IMG/VR virus record: IMGVR_UViG_3300030012_001865
Location: 1 to 64,000 of that record
Source of the DNA: a virus
DNA: 64,000 nucleotides
Direction: 5' to 3' (one strand)
This document shows, piece by piece, positions 19,201-26,082 of the stretch. Numbering within the stretch: the stretch's first letter is position 1; each line of letters opens with the position of its first letter. The notes beneath the pieces are model-generated. The model did not search any database. It was not told where the DNA came from and saw nothing but the letters and a program-made list of their open reading frames with translations. Both the position numbers and the translations under genes were made by a program.

Positions 19201-20163
19201 AATATAAAATTTAGGACCTGCTGAATTTAAAATCATACTGTTAGTATAAACTTCTTCTTCAAGTCCATTTGTAACTACACCAGATATAAAGGTTTGAGGT
19301 TTTATAAATCTTCTTTCTTGAACATTTAATAAACCTCCTAAATTTAATATACATAAAGTATTGTATCTAGAAAAAGTAGAATACTGATCTGCTGCTGATC
19401 CTGACGCTAGTTCAGCTATAGCAATAAGATTCTCCTCGTCTATCTCATCTCCTAGCCCCCAGTTGCCTGTAGTAACATCAGTGTCGGTAAGATCTTCGTT
19501 AGATAAATCACCATGAACTACTATAAATCCGTCTCTACCATATATACATTCTAACTGTATATTTAAATAGTGATCTTCACTAAGATATGATCTTGTAAAA
19601 ACACCGTTATTTAAATGCGCATTATAGAGTTTTATAAAAGGAGTGTTTAAATTTGATAAAGACATTAAAGAATTAATACCTGTTGCAAGATCTCTAAATC
19701 CTAACTGTACTCCAATATTATATAAGAGTCTTGTAAATAACGGAGATGCTGCACATGCCGATTGTGATAATTTACACCACGAGTACTTACCTGAAATAAA
19801 ATGCGTCCCATCGTTAAATAGAACTTCTGGAAGCTCTTTATTATCATTAATATTAAAAATAAACTCAGCTTCTTCAGCACTAAAAACTTCTACAACAGTT
19901 ACTCTTAAGTTAGCTGCAAATCCATTTGAAGTTTTATACTTAGTTGAAAACAATAAAGCCCATTGATTAACAGCTTGTTGAATTTCTAAATTAATGTAAG
20001 AAGAATCTACATATTCATTCTCATTAACACTATGATCTATAAAATATGAGAATATGTATTCGCCATCTTCTCCATTTTGAACTGTGTGTATCTTATCTAA
20101 TAAAGGTATTAATACTCCAAAAGAATTAGCTTTACACTCTATTATAGGATTTCTTTTTGCCAT
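10249..20163 (-). CDS. Giant cysteine-rich fibre/adhesin with GCTDP repeats
   Basis: A 3304-residue single ORF without a signal peptide, the largest gene here. Residues about 57-170 look like a degenerate matrixin-type metzincin: a helix with QQAVNQWALLF, a DGTHFISGKYSW strand, then LLYNIGVQLGFRD where HExxHxxGxxH would be, and NSLMS as Met-turn. Residues about 170-1550 are beta-rich, possibly propeller-like. Residues about 1551-2400 are extremely Cys-rich (CDCNG, CECDG, CGVC) with six or more GC(T/M)DP repeats. A further repeat lies near 2790 and another at about 3210-3232, before a helical C-terminus (KYEKYKEKLSALCNAEYC). It is probably a tail fibre or adhesin built in the cytoplasm. Confidence 0.85.
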   Translation of the reverse strand: MAKRNPIIECKANSFGVLIPLLDKIHTVQNGEDGEYIFSYFIDHSVNENEYVDSSYINLEIQQAVNQWALLFSTKYKTSNGFAANLRVTVVEVFSAEEAEFIFNINDNKELPEVLFNDGTHFISGKYSWCKLSQSACAASPLFTRLLYNIGVQLGFRDLATGINSLMSLSNLNTPFIKLYNAHLNNGVFTRSYLSEDHYLNIQLECIYGRDGFIVVHGDLSNEDLTDTDVTTGNWGLGDEIDEENLIAIAELASGSAADQYSTFSRYNTLCILNLGGLLNVQERRFIKPQTFISGVVTNGLEEEVYTNSMILNSAGPKFYIYKTNTERLVFTDVLGYKLNSSYTSIPTFTGTPHSYGEQFTYTSDLVSKDLVGAKLNDKEFLVISTYYSNTNELPNLGIFKLSTERDNYLDNGEVIQPCDDALGSASGNFSEFSSYKLDDTELSLNIEGKDQNSAAVATNSNIAFVTFKHHSFVNTGYSAVIINNRKELVIMNISGNLDISEQLPLYGGNAEIDSLTVEQYENYQVTSSGDKDAYPDSDNSATFDNSWGIYEFPFTGDKGFTQISDIQTKKWNPTTKLLDTNVAQEGIDGAVFTKFIIQDELSRFGLVAMTTQWGIILMEWDRVQCTFVPNTFDSNYAENSIGDTHLGYLEHLPVGLGTDGIDRSPIDIEFSRSGQYMFVIAYDPVDEFNKVYKYTIKEGNQILPIDNILESIIELSNSAGVEPNFFMKGNALVAASMNSTLSATLLDSTVSLLYNSTGVNLDLKAIQNKVELPLLENVLLLDPEFQLPNLFDVVTTFSAYGRVNKFVFPDKLVERIDHTDSEYSFKSFTPLSNITHEYGMPGIAGYSINKTNELSAFGHREKMLQSGILTDDAGNGLFIVQEQRICDPLAVPSEETETCLGSSEFDHILTYSAYDFTGRGGRDLVIFDRTGSEIYRTSMASKVPLNPNSPAIAYDPSTYINGSIADVSEDQVYISGLRNTQQNIAFGFDSRASKGVVIFLHTFGGEGFNQDTYNRTQLRAVEIDFMKGTAVSDTQCIFNNNNLLLSGVADGQKYFTPANDDSKVSSNFTGLGGGPSRDLKAQGGEDRFVNEDFYNVFNFPKTAADGAYVGALTFCLGSYPGERYASLNDGGGSRKKYIEGFNGTLQLKVFYIDNGTVTGIMVPFSDPSRPIYSDGLNFPRLEGSESEVHRLWDKNQMQNTFTTISEDSRHMFTIWKGRIFIHEILDRTGFSNLKLLYDYKACDISPGVHDNKIDYLNNGIASNGDWGMQGYPGGNKNTNAGELIYHNVTPTRSCGINYDLTTIGANYGNSALYTDAVFSKIAEDGSQYIILVETTYSGRKYTNSSGNSLAITMEAAIPVANRILKFDFTAFIEDIEANTLAGTGIYCYLTEVVNIGGADYELGSIAGQHFAIDDIDPTQETNYFGLNVNANSSTNAFNNDFNNIWVSGIFKDAAGDILISSTAGYVPTLGKIIETERSIGRGISRTVQGYNLNSYTFASDWNTYKQNNGDILFGWDGDTSSPEINVYQQFFNPVVYNVREITNQEIIIYGCTDPGNPDAGYLTCNYNPQADIDDNSCVYNYDDCGCGTGNRRDLCGVCMKPDSAEWNYSCSVCGHTLAHNYDSSVEDPDFPAALIDNSKCQFRLCGDSAACNYVAPEGLPEGSTIVFDATLCESPEGPTCECDGAQNNTPMLGYCDCNGTPQPTYCECNSTDVKPEFASVYCDCEGAVYVSTPCGCNYDTTLTDIYTIDGETIEVIQGTIDPAFVVPSSGVSYSEVNGSPEGQYYCDCGVSLPTNTDPSQTSSLLRLYHEIFDYTYQTASINDSGEITYSDVTEDAFRMSTEPRYFCAYNEDATTGILIPDNTRSGQKWGRLDHSALTGLKQVNCSEAEEDCAGKCPGDPMYCADCTVSTFYLDANGDGLGNPDTATFLCDHPYLANLISSIGTQYGACSYPAMCYVLEPDPNGPNPCDYCIGNNQTGSYDPCNHIIGCDGQCYPNTGVQWQNTNPAGAGYSPYVPPGMFNTQPFLDYCTGACVNSEVAHNSYIAVNNTFYPGITTWEDQVQCDCGGEDQYGNKFDYFFDCNGDCVNDLNGTPAYDDPQGCGCVGGGTGLEEGYCKGCMDPLATNYDPNATIPCDPDCCEYNEQGFCFDSFACNYYQSDNVVIPEGVVPVKCEDGSCCDYSCYGCTDPNSCQYYDPAHTYECNQYVINPGTPPGDGGHPQTPSFVTIQGHPCECDYESCAGCTDPAACNYDPTATINDGSCDYTSYCQQLAYDEGVAVIVDGVHLTNAEACPHVYGECFSCVNQSTNSCNGGCMQLDPCCGVECGLDEFGNQLFPTVVGDTCSCENDFEPIYGCTNPEAINYNPLANVDDGSCIMPIPGCMDPDALNYNPLANVDDGSCQYEVEGEWPTCDDFVYNNGGSSLCGAAIYWGDGLVDGSVDVFFPQDWGIDNNKNWMFGVRSMYRWNEFRSDVDVWTNLMVNVFDIEKDVNKVLPVPGYFIFGGNVGRYNKFDHFEGMVQRLSPFPEINGGLSQTRIYFYPPFYAHNFHDYEVDGSEIDETITSSTYGAISNNITSNNVVAFEVREDGMFYSTEQNDQFNPSFGIFRGGASGYPVHTMFQQAAVNLPAGATSLIILNPRTGERAISDGTGWTSESVNFMIHSTRSAEAMIPDPAHPNYGDVHVPGESCPNALNFEMRRVGELKYDQTTGNYDMDVYPLPGITLYEPVYHVDDHSVWAAEPNGVHLSVVYYVIYNTAEAGVQIATEIDVSNAFCIGNRDADCDGLCDEEEIPSIPVCTNPNALNYNLQQLSECPNWDPATQTLDMSAPQDTLDCYPSEDMCEFCPPQLEQVCCSTDFPEALNGVDPANLGPCQECSSTGYECEFPPCFNVVETPVCCDPQALSYVNEAPECQYCQYLTDPNTVCIEPVTEVQTGFNIETIYRDSVINGYNFNNYSSTIMPQEWIIYNHDNLVVLSRQYDPTLGEYMETQDDSKVYYDTLEGSGCYYFLPIGFEQHPRFENVTINIRNGTNILHSIYYGATGLGTGTLLNLGSDNTFTTNPNSPNCSVGCGLEGITFVDSPRCNIATSLDNDASTKIMFKISTEPGETLSLTGGNSIRIVDAQSSKIVADISNDDLVDDSIATEYIIVKGYDRYVLMSKFVVGSRNTQPTRSTVNGSYKFEIIDENGIILYSRIITYPYNTSSIKAYPFQIKNEVYGCTDRTSSNYNPLATVDDGSCVEGVFLKCVQEKLFALDLSNCESQQADEALEIYALYKGLIASKEEMNQTKYEKYKEKLSALCNAEYCRTC

Positions 20164-20175
20164 TACTGTGCCTTA

Positions 20176-21720
20176 TTAATTTTTTATGCGTTCTAAAATA
20201 AATGCAACTGTTGATATATCTCCTGAGTCAGAGTTATCTGTTAAAATTTTGATTTCACCAGCTGGCTCCTTCCAGTCTAGAGTAAACACATTATTTACAT
20301 ATATATCTGGAGCTACTCCATCAAAAGTAATATGTCCAAAAACAACAGCAGGAATACCACCTTTATCTTGAGATCTTAAAACTGTAGCCTCAAGAATCCA
20401 TGATTTACTAGTAGGAGAACCTGTAGTTGTATTTGTAACAGAAGTAGATCCTAATAAATCAAGTTTTATTGTTTTTGACGCACTGTTACTTCCTACACTA
20501 CCTGTTGCATATATCTTAAATCCTTCACCTGGAGCATACTGACTAAGATCTTCTATTAATGTTTTAGCCGCTACTTCACTAGTAGATGTTGTACCAAACA
20601 ATCGAGCATCAGTTGTATATCTTTTAATACCTGTTCCCGATGAAGTAGTAGAAGACTGGCTTCCACCTCCACCTATTGTATACCAAAATCCATCGTTATT
20701 ATAAATCTCTACTGTACCTCCATCTGTATTTATAACATAAGTTTTTGCACCATCTATACTATCTAAAGAAGATGTGTCTATAGTAATATTGTTAGTGCCT
20801 GCAGTATTTGATTCATCTTTAATAATGTATTTACAAAATTTAGGAAGATTTAATGTAGAAATAGCAGGAAGAGTTAGAGTAACTGCAGATGTTGCAGTAT
20901 CTACACCTATAATACCTTTATGTTTTTCTTCTAATAGTTGTGCAGTACTACTAATTCTAATATGATTGTATGTAGCACTTTGCTCCTTTTCTACTTTAAG
21001 ATCTGAAGGAGTAATAGCTGATAAAGAATTGTCATAGTTTAATATATCAGAAGCACTTGATTTATAAAATAATCCCGCACTTTCTTCAGTTGCAAAACCA
21101 ATATTTGTATTTAATATTACAAAATCTGAAGATGCTGTTTGCCCTCCAGCAGAAGTATTAGTGCATATAATCATATCTCCAGGAGTAACTTCTACTCCTG
21201 TGTTAGAAAAATTAGCATAACTTTCAGTTAATAAAAAAGTATCTCCTTCTGATGCAGCAGGAAAAGAGTTTGTACTATGTTCCGATAATACTTTTAAAGT
21301 TTTAGCTACTTGTGTGTCTACATAATGTTTATGTACAATCTCAAAAGCATCAGTAATAGTATCTTGTAAATTACTACTGTATTTTAAAATGTTACTTATT
21401 TGAGTGCCTTTAATATCTTTAACTGCACCACGAAGCTGGCCATCTACATACTGTTTAGTTGTTAAATGATCATCAAGTTTAGGTTCTTTGCCGCTGACGG
21501 CAGTGCTAAACTTTGCTGATCTTTTTTTAACAGTTGATTTTTGAACTAGCTGCTGCAGGTTTGAAAATTTGTCACTTAAATTTCCAAGATCTTGCACTAA
21601 GCTTCTTATAAAATCATTTTTACTAATAGTCTTTGTAACATTGTTTTGGACTATTAGTAATAAATCGCCGTTATTGCTAGCGCGACTTCTTTCTAAATTA
21701 GTAATTTTTACGTTTGCCAT
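20176..21720 (-). CDS. Tail fibre/baseplate-type protein
   Basis: A 514-residue protein. The N-terminus (MANVKITNLERSRASNNGDL) is a common attachment start in phage fibres. A coiled-coil stretch follows (QDLGNLSDKFSNLQQLVQKS), then the fibre motif LTTKQYVDGQL. The central part is a Ser/Thr-rich beta region with an AVTLTLPAISTLNLPKF strand block like that in other phage receptor-binding proteins, and the end carries a compact beta domain. It lies 12 nt upstream of the giant fibre gene. A tail-fibre role is inferred. Confidence 0.65.
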   Translation of the reverse strand: MANVKITNLERSRASNNGDLLLIVQNNVTKTISKNDFIRSLVQDLGNLSDKFSNLQQLVQKSTVKKRSAKFSTAVSGKEPKLDDHLTTKQYVDGQLRGAVKDIKGTQISNILKYSSNLQDTITDAFEIVHKHYVDTQVAKTLKVLSEHSTNSFPAASEGDTFLLTESYANFSNTGVEVTPGDMIICTNTSAGGQTASSDFVILNTNIGFATEESAGLFYKSSASDILNYDNSLSAITPSDLKVEKEQSATYNHIRISSTAQLLEEKHKGIIGVDTATSAVTLTLPAISTLNLPKFCKYIIKDESNTAGTNNITIDTSSLDSIDGAKTYVINTDGGTVEIYNNDGFWYTIGGGGSQSSTTSSGTGIKRYTTDARLFGTTSTSEVAAKTLIEDLSQYAPGEGFKIYATGSVGSNSASKTIKLDLLGSTSVTNTTTGSPTSKSWILEATVLRSQDKGGIPAVVFGHITFDGVAPDIYVNNVFTLDWKEPAGEIKILTDNSDSGDISTVAFILERIKN

Positions 21721-21722
21721 TA

Positions 21723-22688
21723 TTAATAAGTTTGAGTTGTTGTTGATGTTTGAGTGTTCGTACTAGCATTCTTAATACCTCCGCTGCCTATGTCTAATAA
21801 GTTTCCTTTGTTGTCTAACAATCTAAGGCCGTCATTTAAAAGTAAAGAAACGCCTTGATTACTAGTGTAATCTATTTCAGTAATATCTTCCTCTCCCACA
21901 AGATTTAATATGTTTTGATACTTTATTGCTTTTTTATATTTAAAGTTTAATGCTATTGCAATCTTATCAAAAATAGAAGTTAAATTAACTGTAGTCATCA
22001 TTATATAGTTAGCCATATTTAATCTAGAAACTCCATATTCAAATTTATTAGAAGCTGAAAAAGATAATATAGGTACACTATCATTGTCAACATTAGATAT
22101 TATTTTACCTCCATTATATTCAGCAGACATAGGAGCATGTATTTGTAAACTTGTATTATCAATTACAGATATTGTAAATCCATATCTTGGAGCAGTGTTT
22201 GCCATTTCTTTTAAGAGTTTATATTTAAATGCCTCCAATCCCCAAGTGTTCCATACAGAAGGCCACGAACTAGGATTCTGTTGATGTGTTATAGATATAA
22301 GCTGTCTAATTGTATTATTAGATACACTGCAAACAATATGAGTTTCTCCTGTAGGAAGTTGAACTTTTAAAACTATTGAAAGATTTTTAAAAAGAGGGTA
22401 AATACCAGGTTCTATTAGGTACCAACCTGTATATGAAGATTGAACCCACGGATTCCATTGTATATTACTAAGTGTTATAGGAGTGGGTTCTTTAGGTAAT
22501 TGAATAGTTTCTTGTATTGAAACTTGTTTTAAAAATCGAAGTAAAATATTTAACACATTATACTTACGAATACTTTGCAAAGACTTAATACCTGCGCCAA
22601 GTTTTCCCACAAAAGACCTAGAAAAAGCCCTAACCTGTTCCTTAGCTTTTCTGTATTTTAATATAAATATAGTATTAGAACTTAACAT
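21723..22688 (-). CDS. Tail-associated protein, unknown
   Basis: A 321-residue protein. A basic, helical N-terminus (FILKYRKAKEQVRAFSRSF) precedes beta-rich sequence, and the C-terminus is Ser/Thr/Gln-rich (SGGIKNASTNTQTSTTTQTY). It has no signal peptide and no recognised catalytic motif. It is wedged between the zinc-protease-like protein and the fibre gene, with 2-9 nt gaps, so it is presumably part of the same tail assembly. Confidence 0.65.
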   Translation of the reverse strand: MLSSNTIFILKYRKAKEQVRAFSRSFVGKLGAGIKSLQSIRKYNVLNILLRFLKQVSIQETIQLPKEPTPITLSNIQWNPWVQSSYTGWYLIEPGIYPLFKNLSIVLKVQLPTGETHIVCSVSNNTIRQLISITHQQNPSSWPSVWNTWGLEAFKYKLLKEMANTAPRYGFTISVIDNTSLQIHAPMSAEYNGGKIISNVDNDSVPILSFSASNKFEYGVSRLNMANYIMMTTVNLTSIFDKIAIALNFKYKKAIKYQNILNLVGEEDITEIDYTSNQGVSLLLNDGLRLLDNKGNLLDIGSGGIKNASTNTQTSTTTQTY

Positions 22689-22697
22689 AGTTTAAAA

Positions 22698-25600
22698 TTA
22701 ATTTGTAAAATTAATAATTTTATTGTATAAACCTTTAAAATTTAACATTTTTTCAGATATAACTGGAATCTTATCTAAAGATACAATTCCTTTTTGAACA
22801 GCTGATGCCATAGAATATAAAGGATTGTTATTAGAATCAGTTAACTCTCCACTAATTCTATGGTACGAAAACTGTCCTACATATGGATCTCCATTTCTTT
22901 GAACTAGATCAACTCCTAACGAATAAGAAACTAACGTAAGTCCTGACACAGCTTCTTGAGAAGTAGTTAAATAAGTATGGTAAGGATCTTCAGGAACTAC
23001 ACCTAAAATACATATATCTTCATCATAAACTTGTGCTTCAAAAGGCCATCCATGCTGCTCTCGTAACTGCTCTCCAAAAGCTTTTGTCATGCTAAATCCA
23101 AAATCTCCATTATCAAATAAGTATTCCATTCTTAATAGCTGATAAGGACTAAATACAATTCTAGAAATATTTTGACTTCCAAACGATTCGTTAGGATGTA
23201 AGGCACTTGTAGCTCTAAAAAGTTCTGTAACACCACCGTATACAAAAACATATTCACTTTGCCCATAGTTCATAAAATTATATAAACTAGAGTAACTTTG
23301 TTTGGTGTACCCTGAACTAGTGAGAGGGTTTAATTTTGCAACTCGACTTCTAGTTTGTTTATATGATGTATCAAATACACCAGCAGCGTTATACCAGTCG
23401 TCGTCGGGATCGTCATATCTAGAATTTATCCCTCCTGGGTTTTCAAAAAGATCCATAAATGACCATGCAACAAAGTCTTTATTATATCTTAAAAGATGTC
23501 CTAGTCTTTGAACTGAACACTCCGAATCTTGATCGTACCAATTTCCTGGTATTAAATTATAACCACCATAATAAGCTAAGTAAGAAGGGTCGTTTTTACC
23601 CATTAATCCTGCAAGTTTTGATATATCTTGAAAATAAAATTCAACAGGTAATTGTCCCCACAGTGCTCTATGAAACACATTAGATGTATGCCTTTGCCCA
23701 ACACCGTTATGGTATCTATCTAAAACTTCAAGTTCTTCACCTTGTTTTGATTTTGTTCTATATAAATCATCTCCTTCAATTAAATAATGGCTTGGACTAT
23801 AAAAAGACTTATAGACACTAGTCGTGTCTGGATAATCTATAAAGTAACTAGAGTTTTGAAACTTATGCCACTCACTAGGATCACGTAAAATATTTATAAC
23901 ATCTGACCTTTGTATTTGCATTTCCATTTTCCTATACCCCCATAGACTATCTACAAGCATATTTCCTTTTAGCGTTGCTCCACTTGATGTATCTACAGAG
24001 TACACAAATCTATTATAACCTCTAGTCCAAGGATCATATGTTTTTTCTATTGTCCAATAAGATCGTATTGTCATACTACGTCTTGGATTCTCCTGCAGAA
24101 TAGTAGGGCCTTCAGTGTCAAATAACACAAAACCAGATGCTTCAGCTTCAGTAAAACAAAGTTCATAACATTCGTCATATAACACACCCTCAGATTCGCC
24201 TGTAGAATCTATACAAGAAGATCTACATGCTCTTTCTTCTCTTTCTTGAAGCCATGCCGAAGGTCCTCCTACCATATCTTCTGTAACATCTCCAATATAA
24301 ACATTCTGATCAATGTGTAGACAAGGGCAGTTTGTTGGACTATAAGCTTGAGATGCAGGACCTACATATTGAGGATAATCTCCTGAATTACCATTTGGTA
24401 AAGTGTAACTACTGCTAGGTTTTAAACCTCTATACAGTGCCCCTTCCTCAGTCAAACTAAAAGTTTGCCATGTGTCGGGAGCATCATCGTATGGAATAAA
24501 AGTTAAAGGATTTAATTTAGTGTTGTCTTCAGGATTACAAACTGCTAAATAAGCAACTGTAACTATATTCTCGAAATCGTCAATGTTTCTTTTCTTATCC
24601 TGCTCTGGGTGTATTGGCATCATATAATCTTGCACAGGATACCCCGTTAAAGTCTCAAAATTATTAAATTTTTGAGTGTTACCTCGCATAAATAATCTAT
24701 AATGTGCATCTAATTCAGGAAGGTAATTAAGATCATTTGGATTTCTAGATTTATTATATATCTCAAAATTACTAACAATAGCTGTTGCGTCCCAATTGTA
24801 TGTATTATTTCTTACAGTAATAAGTTCTGGATGATTTGGTAAATTATCAAAAGCATCATCTGTCCCACTTTTACCATCTAACACTTGTTTTCTTTTTGCT
24901 ATTTCACCCCACTTATCATATAACCACTGCGCTTCAAAAGCAGCACCACTATTAGCATGATGATGATTATGCCACAACCCTAAAGTGTGCCCAAGCTCAT
25001 GAATAAATGTTGAATAAAACCCAGCAGTAAATCTATCGTTTTGAACTTCAGCATGGTAAATACCTCTTGCATACGAACTAGTGAAAAATCCTTTTGATTT
25101 AACATTAGTAATATTGTTATTCTGAGTGCTAGGTGGGAATTGACCTACACCAAGTAAACCTCCTTCATATGGGCCTACATTAGCATGAATATATTTATTG
25201 TGATCTGTTCCTATACCTGTACCGTTAGAATTTTGCTCAGCCTGATCTATACCACTCTCATCGTATGAAGTAGTTGCTCCATGTCTAAGTTTTCTAGTAT
25301 TATTTATATGCCCAATACCACCACTGCTTTTTATCATGCCTTCACAGTTAAGCCATATTTCATCAGCAGTAGCTGTAGGAACTATTCCATAAACTGCTAA
25401 TTCGTCTTCTAAACACAATGGTAAATGCTCTGGTTTAGTTCTAAACGCATCTAACATAGGCCTTAGAATAACAGCATCTTCTACCATATTTTGGCCTGTA
25501 ACATCTAACGGTCCAAAAGCAAATCTTATTTTACTAGCTACACCATGCTCAGGATGATTAATAGGAGCAATAAAATCTTCATCATCTAACCACTCAAGAC

Positions 25601-26081
25601 CTAAATTATATAAGTCCTGTCCACCCCCAACAAACTCTCCTGCAAATACTAAATTTACTAAATTTATAAGATCGTAAAAATATTCTTTTTTAGGAATAGT
25701 TCCTATACCCCAACCGTAAGGCTCTCCTGTTTCAGGGTCACAATCTGCAGGTAAAGCAAAGTACGTCAATGTCATTGGAATCCAAACTATATCGTCTCCC
25801 TCAGCTCTTAGTCCTCCATTAGCTTTTCTATCTGCAACAATCTGCCGCTGCACTGCATAAAGATCTTCTATAGTATCACAGCCAACATAATCAGGAGGTT
25901 GCTGCGCTCTAGTACTAGATCTAATACTAGAAACTTTATCATTTTCTAAAGAATCTTGCTCTGAAGAAGACAGATAAAAATTGTTTTCTTCAGCATCTGC
26001 TGACAAAGATGAGTTAAAACTACTTTGACATGCTAGGTGATTGTCTGCTCTTTTATTATATAAATTTTTAGATCTAGCCAT
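22698..26081 (-). CDS. M43-like zinc metalloprotease, tail-associated
   Basis: A 1127-residue protein with an intact metzincin zinc site H361-E-L-G-H365-T-L-G-L-W-H371 and a Met-turn N-F-M937-N-Y followed by SPYQLLRM, as in pappalysin-type M43 peptidases. The N-terminal region (VWIPMTLTYF, KIRFAFGPLD) fits the strands before the active-site helix. About 565 residues separate the zinc helix from the Met-turn, so a large insertion lies inside the catalytic domain. It has Cys pairs (CPCLH, CRSSCIDS). No signal peptide is visible, so it is probably carried on the virion and may cleave host surface protein or other tail proteins. Confidence 0.8.
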   Translation of the reverse strand: MARSKNLYNKRADNHLACQSSFNSSLSADAEENNFYLSSSEQDSLENDKVSSIRSSTRAQQPPDYVGCDTIEDLYAVQRQIVADRKANGGLRAEGDDIVWIPMTLTYFALPADCDPETGEPYGWGIGTIPKKEYFYDLINLVNLVFAGEFVGGGQDLYNLGLEWLDDEDFIAPINHPEHGVASKIRFAFGPLDVTGQNMVEDAVILRPMLDAFRTKPEHLPLCLEDELAVYGIVPTATADEIWLNCEGMIKSSGGIGHINNTRKLRHGATTSYDESGIDQAEQNSNGTGIGTDHNKYIHANVGPYEGGLLGVGQFPPSTQNNNITNVKSKGFFTSSYARGIYHAEVQNDRFTAGFYSTFIHELGHTLGLWHNHHHANSGAAFEAQWLYDKWGEIAKRKQVLDGKSGTDDAFDNLPNHPELITVRNNTYNWDATAIVSNFEIYNKSRNPNDLNYLPELDAHYRLFMRGNTQKFNNFETLTGYPVQDYMMPIHPEQDKKRNIDDFENIVTVAYLAVCNPEDNTKLNPLTFIPYDDAPDTWQTFSLTEEGALYRGLKPSSSYTLPNGNSGDYPQYVGPASQAYSPTNCPCLHIDQNVYIGDVTEDMVGGPSAWLQEREERACRSSCIDSTGESEGVLYDECYELCFTEAEASGFVLFDTEGPTILQENPRRSMTIRSYWTIEKTYDPWTRGYNRFVYSVDTSSGATLKGNMLVDSLWGYRKMEMQIQRSDVINILRDPSEWHKFQNSSYFIDYPDTTSVYKSFYSPSHYLIEGDDLYRTKSKQGEELEVLDRYHNGVGQRHTSNVFHRALWGQLPVEFYFQDISKLAGLMGKNDPSYLAYYGGYNLIPGNWYDQDSECSVQRLGHLLRYNKDFVAWSFMDLFENPGGINSRYDDPDDDWYNAAGVFDTSYKQTRSRVAKLNPLTSSGYTKQSYSSLYNFMNYGQSEYVFVYGGVTELFRATSALHPNESFGSQNISRIVFSPYQLLRMEYLFDNGDFGFSMTKAFGEQLREQHGWPFEAQVYDEDICILGVVPEDPYHTYLTTSQEAVSGLTLVSYSLGVDLVQRNGDPYVGQFSYHRISGELTDSNNNPLYSMASAVQKGIVSLDKIPVISEKMLNFKGLYNKIINFTN

Positions 26082-26082
26082 A

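Noticed and set aside
10249-20163. Giant ORF as the crAss-like virion RNA polymerase
   Set aside because: No DxDxD-type polymerase motif is visible, and composition is that of cysteine-rich adhesins.
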